A stretch of DNA of 5,835 nucleotides from Pseudolachnospira sp964507035. Its GTDB lineage: Bacteria > Bacillota > Clostridia > Lachnospirales > Lachnospiraceae. The stretch is from the NCBI GenBank assembly GCA_964507035.1, contig CAZDOQ010000093.1, forward strand, positions 1 through 5,835. The letters run 5' to 3'. A model generated the notes under the pieces. The model was not told the DNA's origin and did no database searches. It saw only the letters and a program-made list of their open reading frames with translations. Both the position numbers and the translations under genes were made by a program. This document shows, one piece after another, positions 1 to 5,582 of this stretch (its first letter is position 1; each line of letters begins with the position of its first letter).

Positions 1-4
1 GCAT

Positions 5-87
5 GCGGGAATGCTGGAATTGGCAGACAGGCATGACTAAGGATCATGTGGTCTACGACCGTGAGGGTTCAAGTCCCTTTTCCCGCA
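5..87 (+). tRNA. tRNA-Leu (anticodon AAG)
   Basis: The full cloverleaf can be folded by eye. The acceptor stem GCGGGAA (5-11) pairs with TTCCCGC (80-86), followed by discriminator A87. The D stem is CTG (14-16) with CAG (24-26), and the D loop carries GG at 22-23. The anticodon stem CATGA (32-36) pairs with TCATG (44-48) around the 7-nt loop CTAAGGA, giving anticodon AAG at 39-41. A long variable arm, GGTC (50-53) with GACC (57-60), marks a class II tRNA. The T stem is 63-67 with 75-79, around the loop TTCAAGT. Class II structure plus A at the discriminator fits leucine. The 3' CCA is not encoded. An A at position 34 would be expected to become inosine and read CUU and other CUN codons. Confidence 0.95.
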
Positions 88-112
88 GTAGAAAAGGACA
101 GCGGCTCGGCAG

Positions 113-138
113 AGTCCCCGAGAGAATCGGGGACTTTT
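113..138 (+). terminator. Intrinsic terminator after tRNA-Leu
   Basis: A perfect 9-bp GC-rich stem, AGTCCCCGA (113-121) with TCGGGGACT (127-135), closes a 5-nt loop (GAGAA) and runs into TTTT at 135-138. It lies 25 nt after the tRNA and should end the tRNA transcript ahead of the regulator gene. The T-run is short, so termination may be incomplete and some read-through into the next gene is possible. Confidence 0.85.
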
Positions 139-201
139 GTGCTATATGGGGAAATTCCAGGAAAAACCGTGGAAAACGGAGCGTAAAGTGAGAGAGGGAC
201 T

Positions 202-852
202 ATGCGCAAAGCGACAATTTCCAAGAAACAGTACATCTCCGCAGCCTGCAAGATTATGGAGGAAGGGGGCATGGAGGCCTTCTCCATCCGCAGGCTAGGC
301 CGGGAACTCAACTGCAATACGGCCAATCTGTACCGCTATTTTTCCAGTATGGAGGAGCTGCAGATGTATGCGGCGCTGAACAACCTGCAGGGGTATCTGC
401 GGGACGTAAGCGAACTGTTTGCCAATGAGGAGGACTGTATCCAGCGCTATTTTGGCGTCTGGGACTGTTTCTGCACCCATGCGTTTGCTCACGCGCAGTC
501 GTTTAATCTCCTGTTTTTCAGCGAATACAGTTCGGAACTGTACAAGGTGATTCTGGACTATTACAGCATGTTCCCAGAGGATCTGTCCAAAATTGACAGT
601 GACCTGCAGAAAATCTTCCTGCAGGGGGATTTTGACTACCGGGATTACCTGATGCTCCACGAGATTGTCAAGCAGGACAAGATGGAGGAATCGGATGCCG
701 TGATCCTGAACGGCGTGGCGGTAAACCTGTTCAAGGGCTACTTTAAAACGGTGCTGGATCTGGACATGCAGGGGGATATGCTGATCTTCTACAAAAATAA
801 ATTTCTGGAAACGCTCCATTATGTGCTGAAAGACCATTTTATCAACACGTAA
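202..852 (+). CDS. TetR/AcrR-family transcriptional regulator
   Basis: A 216-residue protein, a normal length for a one-domain-plus-ligand-domain TetR regulator. The N-terminal DNA-binding domain spans about residues 5-52. Its helix-turn-helix is at residues 28-47, with the family hallmark pattern SIRRLGRELNCNTANLYRYF. The remaining all-helical part (about 55-216) is the effector-binding and dimerisation domain, too variable to name a ligand; it is rich in aromatic residues (YFGVWDCF, FNLLFFSEYS). The start ATG follows a purine-rich GAGAGAGGG, with only about 3 nt of spacing. No convincing sigma-A promoter is visible between the upstream terminator and this gene. By family the protein is most likely a repressor released by a small molecule. 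The nearest plausible target is the promoter at 1368-1396 with its adjacent palindrome. Its stop codon lies inside sequence that reads as amidohydrolase (see the pseudogene), so its C-terminus may have been altered by that junction. Confidence 0.9.
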   Translation: MRKATISKKQYISAACKIMEEGGMEAFSIRRLGRELNCNTANLYRYFSSMEELQMYAALNNLQGYLRDVSELFANEEDCIQRYFGVWDCFCTHAFAHAQSFNLLFFSEYSSELYKVILDYYSMFPEDLSKIDSDLQKIFLQGDFDYRDYLMLHEIVKQDKMEESDAVILNGVAVNLFKGYFKTVLDLDMQGDMLIFYKNKFLETLHYVLKDHFINT

Positions 853-1180
853 CGCCGGGGCTGATGAATGCCCATGTACACAGCAATATCCTGAAATAGC
901 AAGAGACGGATCGGGTGCTGTTTCAGTCGGAGGGCTATAGCACGCTGGCCTCCTGCACACCGCCCAGTGCTGTCTAGAGCGGGGCTTCACCACCATTCGG
1001 GTAACGGCCTGGGCCTCACTGAGTTGGGCGACGTGGACTGCAAGCGGCTGATTGACCGGGGCTTCTTTCCCGGTGCCAGGCTGGTTGTGGCCCGCCGCTC
1101 CCTGGGATGCCCTGTTTGAATGCGATTTTGTCATGAAGGACGGAGTCTGCCATGAGACGTCCGGCCGTGTGGCCGAATAA
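849..1180 (+). pseudogene. Remnant of an amidohydrolase-family gene
   Basis: No intact reading frame exists here, but pieces in all three frames line up in order with metal-dependent amidohydrolases (imidazolonepropionase/prolidase-like). From 849 one frame reads VTPGLMNAHVHSNILK, containing the PGLxxxHxH metal-binding signature, then an amber stop at 897-899. The same frame continues QETDRVLFQSEGYSTLAS to a second stop at 975-977. At 962-1000 a shifted frame gives CLERGFTTIR, the family's 'GFTT(I/V)R' block. At 1018-1104 a third frame gives TELGDVDCKRLI and DRGFFPGARLVV. At 1106-1180 the frame shifts again to DALFECDFVMKDGV, which resembles the extreme C-terminus of these enzymes. The segment that would carry most of the barrel and catalytic residues, some hundreds of residues, is deleted. 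Identification rests on motif recall, not a search. The gene is clearly non-functional. Confidence 0.75.
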
Positions 1181-1184
1181 AAAC

Positions 1185-1225
1185 GGGCCCTTGGATTTTC
1201 GAAAAGGAATCCAGGGGTCTTTTTT
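1185..1225 (+). terminator. Intrinsic terminator after the amidohydrolase remnant
   Basis: GGGCCCTTGGATT (1185-1197) pairs with AATCCAGGGGTC (1208-1219), allowing G-T wobbles, around a short loop that itself contains TTTTCGAAAA. A run of six T (1220-1225) follows directly. It sits 4 nt after the remnant's stop codon, as expected for the original gene's terminator, and now probably ends the regulator transcript. This isolates the TetR gene from the downstream operon. Confidence 0.85.
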
Positions 1226-1367
1226 GTACTTTTTTCCGTGTGCTCCGGCCCTGAAAAAAATACAGGAATTCTATTTTTGAAATAAGGGGAGATCAGAACG
1301 CAAAAAAGATAAAATCGTTAAAAGAATAACGTATTTTGTGAAAATTCAGACATTGAATTATTGAATA
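1226..1367 (+). other. AT-rich intergenic region upstream of the operon promoter
   Basis: No coding sequence is apparent. The stretch becomes strongly AT-rich towards the promoter. It contains an inverted repeat CGTTA (1316-1320) / TAACG (1327-1331) with 6 nt between, and a tandem pair ATTGAATT (1352-1359) / ATTGAATA (1360-1367) directly abutting the -35 box. The AT-rich tract just upstream of -35 could act as an UP element, and the repeats could bind a regulator. These are inferences from position only. Confidence 0.4.
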
Positions 1368-1396
1368 TTGACACAAGCGAAAAGCTCCTTTATAAT
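1368..1396 (+). promoter_or_regulatory. Consensus sigma-A promoter of the cyclodeaminase-MttB operon
   Basis: The -35 box TTGACA (1368-1373) and the -10 box TATAAT (1391-1396) both match the housekeeping consensus at all six positions and are separated by exactly 17 bp. Transcription should start near 1402-1404, leaving a leader of about 70 nt before the first gene. A promoter this close to ideal would be strong and constitutive unless repressed, which fits control by a repressor bound at the palindrome just downstream. Confidence 0.9.
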
Positions 1397-1405
1397 ATCG
1401 ATAAA

Positions 1406-1417
1406 TAATCGCGATTA
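1406..1417. promoter_or_regulatory. Candidate operator palindrome
   Basis: TAATCGCGATTA is a perfect 12-bp palindrome centred at 1411.5, beginning 9 bp after the -10 box and so overlapping or just following the predicted transcription start. A dimeric repressor here would block initiation. The TetR-family protein encoded at 202-852 is the obvious candidate, but no experimental or comparative support is available in the window. TetR operators are usually somewhat longer, so this could be the core of a larger site. Confidence 0.5.
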
Positions 1418-1436
1418 AAAGGCGGACCGGATGCAA

Positions 1437-1449
1437 CATCAGCCTGATG
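1437..1449 (+). other. Small leader hairpin before the first operon gene
   Basis: CATCA (1437-1441) pairs with TGATG (1445-1449) around GCC, 7 nt upstream of the ribosome binding site. It is short and has no T-run. It may protect the 5' leader or be chance. I see no recognised riboswitch in the roughly 70-nt leader. Confidence 0.25.
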
Positions 1450-1456
1450 GAATGTG

Positions 1457-1464
1457 AAAGGAGG
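1457..1464 (+). promoter_or_regulatory. Ribosome binding site that fixes the cyclodeaminase start
   Basis: AAAGGAGG lies 9 nt before the ATG at 1474. An in-frame ATG at 1447 would place this Shine-Dalgarno sequence inside the coding region and has no comparable site of its own, so 1474 is the better start. Confidence 0.85.
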
Positions 1465-1473
1465 ATTTTATTC

Positions 1474-2523
1474 ATGCCCTATGTAGCAACGGAAGCCCAG
1501 AAGGAAATGTTCGCGAAGGACCACAACCATCTGAAAGAGGTCCTGAAACTGGGCAGCGAAGTCCTTTGGCTGACCAGGGAGGAGTGTATCAAGGCCGGGC
1601 CTTCCATGGAGGAGACGCTGGAGTTGACCCGGCAGGCCCTGGAGGCCCACGGCAGAAAAGAGTTTGAGATGCCGGCAAAGATCGGCATACATCCCTGGCC
1701 GGATGTGTTTTTCCACGCAATGCCGGCCTATGTCCCTAACAATGTGGCGTGCGGAATCAAATGGATTGAATGCTTCCCCCGCAATCCCAAGCAATTTGGC
1801 CTGAGCCAGACCACGGGGCTGGAAATCCTCAACGATATTGAAACCGGCGTCCCCTATGCGGTGATGGATTGCTCCTGGCTTACGGCCATGCGGACACCGG
1901 CCACCACAGCGCTCACGGCGGCGGCCTTCCACCCGGACGCGGAGAACTTTGGCATGTTTGGCTGCGGCGTGCAGGGGCAGGAGCATGTGAAATTCATTGT
2001 CAAGACGCTGAAGCATTTGAAGAAAATCTACATCTACGATGTTCGTCCGGAAATGATGGACACCCTGCTGGAAAACGTGAAAACCTTTGTGGACGTGGAA
2101 ATCCTCAAGTCGGACCCGAAAGAGATGGCGGAAAAATGTGATGTCATGTGCTCCGCCACCATCATTCTGCTGAACCCTCTCTCTGTAGTCAAGCGCGAAT
2201 GGGTCCGTGCCGGACAGACCATTCTTCCCTGTGATCTGAATACCTTCTGGGAGCCTTCCATCCAGACGGACGCGGACAAATATTTTGTGGACAGCACAGA
2301 CGAACATAAGCTGTTTGCGGATATGGGCTATTTTCCCGATGGGCTGCCGAAAATCTGCGGGCAGACCGGCGAGGTGCTGGCCGGGCTCATAGAGGGGCGG
2401 ACTTCCCCGGATGAGTTGATTGTGGTCTCCAATATAGGCATGTCCGTCTGCGATATGGTGATGGGGAAGGCCATATTTGAGAAGGCTGTGGAAATGGGAA
2501 TCGGAACCAGGCTGCCGCTGTAA
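1474..2523 (+). CDS. Ornithine cyclodeaminase/mu-crystallin family protein
   Basis: A 349-residue protein starting at the ATG with the good Shine-Dalgarno. Family hallmarks appear in order. GIKWIECFP at about 94-102 holds the lysine (K96) that corresponds to the substrate-binding lysine. AMRTPATTALTAA at about 138-150 holds the arginine (R140) that anchors the substrate carboxylate. The Rossmann glycine motif GCGVQG is at 163-168. YDVRPE, with an acidic residue (D189) at the end of the second strand, suggests NAD(H) preference. PCDLNTFWEP holds the aspartate (D254) equivalent to the catalytic one of ornithine cyclodeaminase. The family includes ornithine and lysine cyclodeaminases, ketimine reductases, alanine dehydrogenases and SbnB-type enzymes, so the substrate cannot be read from motifs. 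Close relatives may be labelled 'tyramine oxidase subunit B' in databases (recalled, unverified). It opens a probable operon with two methyltransferases of the MttB superfamily, suggesting action on an amino or imino acid skeleton related to a methylated substrate. Confidence 0.9.
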   Translation: MPYVATEAQKEMFAKDHNHLKEVLKLGSEVLWLTREECIKAGPSMEETLELTRQALEAHGRKEFEMPAKIGIHPWPDVFFHAMPAYVPNNVACGIKWIECFPRNPKQFGLSQTTGLEILNDIETGVPYAVMDCSWLTAMRTPATTALTAAAFHPDAENFGMFGCGVQGQEHVKFIVKTLKHLKKIYIYDVRPEMMDTLLENVKTFVDVEILKSDPKEMAEKCDVMCSATIILLNPLSVVKREWVRAGQTILPCDLNTFWEPSIQTDADKYFVDSTDEHKLFADMGYFPDGLPKICGQTGEVLAGLIEGRTSPDELIVVSNIGMSVCDMVMGKAIFEKAVEMGIGTRLPL

Positions 2524-2524
2524 A

Positions 2525-2580
2525 CATGGCACTGTGCGAGGCGGCTGTGAAATACCCTTCAGGTACACTGTGATGCCATG
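2525..2580 (+). repeat. Inverted repeat in the first intergenic gap of the operon
   Basis: CATGGCA (2525-2531) and TGCCATG (2574-2580) are perfect 7-bp inverted copies enclosing 42 nt. Overlapping them, CACTGTG occurs directly repeated at 2530-2536 and 2566-2572. It could close a looped structure in the 87-nt gap before the first methyltransferase gene, but there is no terminator-like T-run. Function unknown; chance is possible. Confidence 0.3.
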
Positions 2581-2597
2581 AAAAGCATGGTAAAGAG

Positions 2598-2603
2598 AGG
2601 AGG
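2598..2603 (+). promoter_or_regulatory. Ribosome binding site that fixes the first MttB start
   Basis: A perfect AGGAGG lies 7 nt before the ATG at 2611. The in-frame ATGs at 2578 and 2587 lie upstream of or against this site and lack their own, so they are unlikely to be used. Confidence 0.85.
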
Positions 2604-2610
2604 ATATATT

Positions 2611-4032
2611 ATGGCGTTACTGAAACTGGCTTCGGATGAGCAGGTGAGGCAGATTCATCTGAAGGCCATCGAGATGCTGGACCGGTATGGAATCGATGTG
2701 ATGGACGAGGACTGCAAGAACACCCTGCTGGAGCACGGCTGCAAGCTGATCCACAACGGGCGGGTGCAGATTGCCCACGAGCTGATTGAGGCCATGATCG
2801 CCAGCAACAAGAAAGTCATTGAGTTTGAGAGCCTTTTTGGAAACAAGCTTACGGTTGAGATTGGAAAAACCTATTCCCATACCTTTGGCGGCGCTGCCGG
2901 GATTGTGGATCTGGACGGAAATTACCGCAACGCTACCGGGCAGGACCTGGTGGATTCCTACTGCCTCAACGACAGCCTCAGCAGCCTGGATATGGCCTGC
3001 GCGCTGGTTTACCCCACCGATCTGGACGACCGCATGTGCCAGTATCTGGAGTGCGCCATGCCGCTGGTGGCCAGCCGGAAGCCGGTTTGCGGCGCGGCCA
3101 TGTCCCACCCCGGCCCGGCCAAATATGTTGCCAAGCTCAACGACATCATCACCGGCGGGGACATGAGCAAGCCCCGGCCCTTTATGACCCACGTATCCCC
3201 CCAGTCCCCTTTTATCTGGACCAAGGAGGATATTGACTGCGTGCGCTACATCAGCGCCTCCGGCATCCCCTGTACGCTGCTGGCCGCTCCCATGGCCGGC
3301 CTCACCAGCCCCCTTTCCATTATCGGCCATGTGACCCAGGTCCATGCGGAGATCCTGGCATGGGGCGTCTGGTTCTACCTGGTAAATCCGGAGTCCCCGC
3401 GGATCTATGCGCCCCGGTGCTTCTTCCCCAACATGAAGTCCTGCCAGCTGTCCATTGGTCTGCCGGAGAACGCCATTGCCAGCGCCATTGCCTCTCAGCT
3501 GGGTAACTACTGCGGCTTTATCTCCGATGTAAATGGAGGCTACACCACCAGCTGCGCCTCCGACGTGCAGATCGGATATGAGAAGATGATGAACTGCCTG
3601 CTGCCCGCCCTGGCCGGCGCCACCATTGTCACCGGGGGCGGATCCCTGGCCGGCGGCACCGTTTACTCGCCGGTGCAGCATGTGATTGATGATGAGATCC
3701 TGGGCCGGATCAAACATGCGGTGAAGCCGGTGGATCTCAGCGACGAGGAGGTCTATGGCTTTGAGGCCACCGACGAGGTGGTGTTGGAGGGAAGCACCTT
3801 CCTGCAGGAGCCCCACACCATTGAGTATCTCAGCGAGTTGTTCCGTCCCACCATTTCCTTCCAGGATACCTGGAGAATCTGGGAGGACGTGGGCAAGCCG
3901 GATATCTGCCAGGTGGCGGCGGAGAAGGCCAGGGAGATCATGGCGAGTTATGAGCCGCCGGAGTTGGATCCCGCGCTGAAAAAGGAAATCGATGATCTGA
4001 CCAAGGCGGCGGAAAAGGAATTGCTGGTGTAA
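2611..4032 (+). CDS. MttB-superfamily (COG5598) methyltransferase, non-pyrrolysine, paralogue 1
   Basis: A 473-residue protein, full length for the trimethylamine methyltransferase (MttB) superfamily. Members take a methyl group from a quaternary or tertiary amine and pass it to the cobalt of a partner corrinoid protein in the cytoplasm. Recognisable blocks are MTHVSPQSP at 192-200, LLAAPMAGLTSP at about 223-234, HAEILA at 245-250, NMKSCQLSIGLPENAIASA at about 274-292, DVQIGYEKM at 318-326, LPALAGATIVTGGGSLAGG at 331-349, and STFLQEPHT near 395-403. The frame is uninterrupted and holds no amber codon, so it belongs to the non-pyrrolysine branch, whose characterised members act on glycine betaine, proline betaine, carnitine or butyrobetaine. 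Which of these, if any, cannot be told from motifs. It follows the cyclodeaminase gene by 87 nt and precedes a second paralogue by 73 nt. No corrinoid protein gene is in view. Confidence 0.9.
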   Translation: MALLKLASDEQVRQIHLKAIEMLDRYGIDVMDEDCKNTLLEHGCKLIHNGRVQIAHELIEAMIASNKKVIEFESLFGNKLTVEIGKTYSHTFGGAAGIVDLDGNYRNATGQDLVDSYCLNDSLSSLDMACALVYPTDLDDRMCQYLECAMPLVASRKPVCGAAMSHPGPAKYVAKLNDIITGGDMSKPRPFMTHVSPQSPFIWTKEDIDCVRYISASGIPCTLLAAPMAGLTSPLSIIGHVTQVHAEILAWGVWFYLVNPESPRIYAPRCFFPNMKSCQLSIGLPENAIASAIASQLGNYCGFISDVNGGYTTSCASDVQIGYEKMMNCLLPALAGATIVTGGGSLAGGTVYSPVQHVIDDEILGRIKHAVKPVDLSDEEVYGFEATDEVVLEGSTFLQEPHTIEYLSELFRPTISFQDTWRIWEDVGKPDICQVAAEKAREIMASYEPPELDPALKKEIDDLTKAAEKELLV

Positions 4033-4047
4033 AACGGTCCCCGCAGG

Positions 4048-4072
4048 CGGGCCCAGGGAAACAGCCGGCCCG
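4048..4072 (+). other. GC-rich hairpin between the two MttB genes
   Basis: CGGGCC (4048-4053) pairs with GGCCCG (4067-4072) around a 13-nt loop. No T-run follows, so it is not a standard terminator. It might stabilise or process the message between the two methyltransferase genes. Weak evidence. Confidence 0.3.
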
Positions 4073-4105
4073 GGAGACGAGAACGTTAGGCAGGGAGGGA
4101 TACAT

Positions 4106-5521
4106 ATGCAGGCGTCACGGATGAATTTACTGAGCAAGGAGCAGCTGGCGGAGCTGCGCGGGGCAGCGCTCCGGATTCTGGAGACGCTGGGAATGAAGGT
4201 GGAGGACGAGGCGGTTCGCCGACTGTTTGCATCCCATGGCTGTGTCATACAGGAGGACCGGGTACGGATTCCGGCGGAACTGCTTGACCAAGTCTGTGCC
4301 CAGGCCCACAGCCGGATCCATTTCAAAAGGGGCGCATGGGACTTTACCCTGGAGCACGGTTTCCCCAGAACCCACTGCACCGGCGGCGCCCCCTGGATTC
4401 TGGACGCGGACGGTAGCTGCCGGAACGCTCTGGCGGCGGACATGGTAGATTCGCTGAAGCTGACCAACGGGCTGGACCAGCTGGACCTGCCCTGCTGTCT
4501 GTTCTATCCGTCGGATGTCCCTGCGGCCATCAGCCAGTACACGCAGACCGAGGCCATGTTCCGCTACTGCAAAAAGCCCATTTATGCGCCGGGCATCTCC
4601 ATGGCGGGCAACGCCCGGTACATCGCGGAGTTGTTCCGGCTGTTCAACAAGGAGGAGGACTCCTATGTGGCCATGACCGGCGTCTCCCCGGAGACACCGC
4701 TCCATCTGCCCCGGGAGATTACCGACATTCTGAAGATTGTGGCGGAGGCGGGGATGCCGGTGAGCATTCTGGCCGCGCCCATGTCCGGCCTCACCGGCCC
4801 TATCACTGTGGCCGGCTGCGTGGCCCAGTGCTACGCAGAGCTGCTGGCCACCGCTACCTACTGCTGGATGGTTAATCCCAAAACCCCGGTGATCATGGGC
4901 TCCCGCACCTTCTTCACCAACATGAAGTACGCCCAGGCAATTCTGGGCCTTCCGGAAAACGGCATTGCCTCGGCCCTGTGCACGGCCCTGGCCGCTGAAG
5001 ACGGCTTCCTCAGCGATGTGTACGGCATGTCCTGTACCGCCCTGGCCCCGGACCAGCAGGCCGGCTATGAGAAAATGTTCAATGCCCTTGTGCCCGCCCT
5101 AAACGGCGCGGCCCTGATCACCGGCATGGGTTCCCTGGCCAGCGTCATGTACGGCTCCCTGGGGCAGATGGTGCTGGACAACGAGCAGATGGCTATGGTT
5201 CGCCGCTGTTTTTACCCTTACGGGACGGATTCGGAGACCATTGGCCTGGAGGCGATGGAAAGCGTGGTGCTGGAGGATTCCACCTTCCTGGTGGAGCCGC
5301 ACACCCTGGAAAATCTCCGGAGTGAGGAAGTGTATGTGAACCGCGTCGGCTTTGTCCGCATGCCGGAGGCAGGGGATTCGGTGGATGCCAACGGCCTGAT
5401 CCGAGAGGCAGATGAGCGGGCCCGGAAAATTGTGGAGGCAGACGAAACGGTTCCCCTTCCAGAGGATGTGGAGCGGGAGATGGCGGCCATCACCGCAGCG
5501 GCAAAACGGGAACTGCTGTGA
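4106..5521 (+). CDS. MttB-superfamily (COG5598) methyltransferase, non-pyrrolysine, paralogue 2
   Basis: A 471-residue protein with the same fold and motif order as its upstream neighbour: MTGVSPETP at 190-198, ILAAPMSGLTGP at 221-232, YAELLA at 243-248, NMKYAQAILGLPENGIASA at about 272-290, PDQQAGYEKM at about 315-324, LVPALNGAALITGMGSLA at 328-345, and DSTFLVEPHT at 391-400. By eye the two are roughly 40% identical in the C-terminal core and clearly less alike near the N-terminus and after residue 400, so this is an old duplication and not a recent copy. The start ATG follows GGGAGGG (4093-4099) by 6 nt. No in-frame amber codon is present. Two diverged copies may mean two methyl donors, two successive demethylations of one substrate, or an unequal heteromer. 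Like its neighbour it needs a corrinoid partner that is not encoded here. Confidence 0.9.
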   Translation: MQASRMNLLSKEQLAELRGAALRILETLGMKVEDEAVRRLFASHGCVIQEDRVRIPAELLDQVCAQAHSRIHFKRGAWDFTLEHGFPRTHCTGGAPWILDADGSCRNALAADMVDSLKLTNGLDQLDLPCCLFYPSDVPAAISQYTQTEAMFRYCKKPIYAPGISMAGNARYIAELFRLFNKEEDSYVAMTGVSPETPLHLPREITDILKIVAEAGMPVSILAAPMSGLTGPITVAGCVAQCYAELLATATYCWMVNPKTPVIMGSRTFFTNMKYAQAILGLPENGIASALCTALAAEDGFLSDVYGMSCTALAPDQQAGYEKMFNALVPALNGAALITGMGSLASVMYGSLGQMVLDNEQMAMVRRCFYPYGTDSETIGLEAMESVVLEDSTFLVEPHTLENLRSEEVYVNRVGFVRMPEAGDSVDANGLIREADERARKIVEADETVPLPEDVEREMAAITAAAKRELL

Positions 5522-5582
5522 AGCCAGCCGGAAAAGGCGGGTCGAAACAGATCCGAATAAAAAGATAAAAAGGAGGAAAAGC

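Noticed and set aside
849..977. Amber codons at 897-899 and 975-977 as possible pyrrolysine codons, prompted by the nearby MttB genes
   Set aside because: The frame also shifts twice and most of the gene is deleted, so these are ordinary decay stops. The MttB genes here have no internal amber codon either.
295..1134. A 279-codon minus-strand frame spanning the TetR gene and the pseudogene
   Set aside because: It straddles a convincing TetR gene and a + strand remnant whose motifs line up in order, and its translation shows no recognisable domain.
1403..1473. Riboswitch in the operon leader (for example cobalamin, given the likely corrinoid link)
   Set aside because: The leader is only about 70 nt, lacks a recognisable cobalamin-box-type conserved core, and shows just one small hairpin.
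1468..2568. A 366-codon minus-strand frame opposite the cyclodeaminase gene
   Set aside because: It is an antisense shadow of the cyclodeaminase codons; its composition is not protein-like and no motifs are visible.
4033..4105. Terminator between the two methyltransferase genes
   Set aside because: The GC hairpin at 4048-4072 is not followed by a T-run, so read-through within the operon is more likely.
2617..4467. A long open frame of 616 codons on the minus strand, antisense to the first methyltransferase gene
   Set aside because: It mirrors the codon structure of the GC-rich + strand gene, has low-complexity Gly/Ala/His/Val composition, no family motifs, and crosses into the next gene. 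The + strand product has clear MttB motifs.
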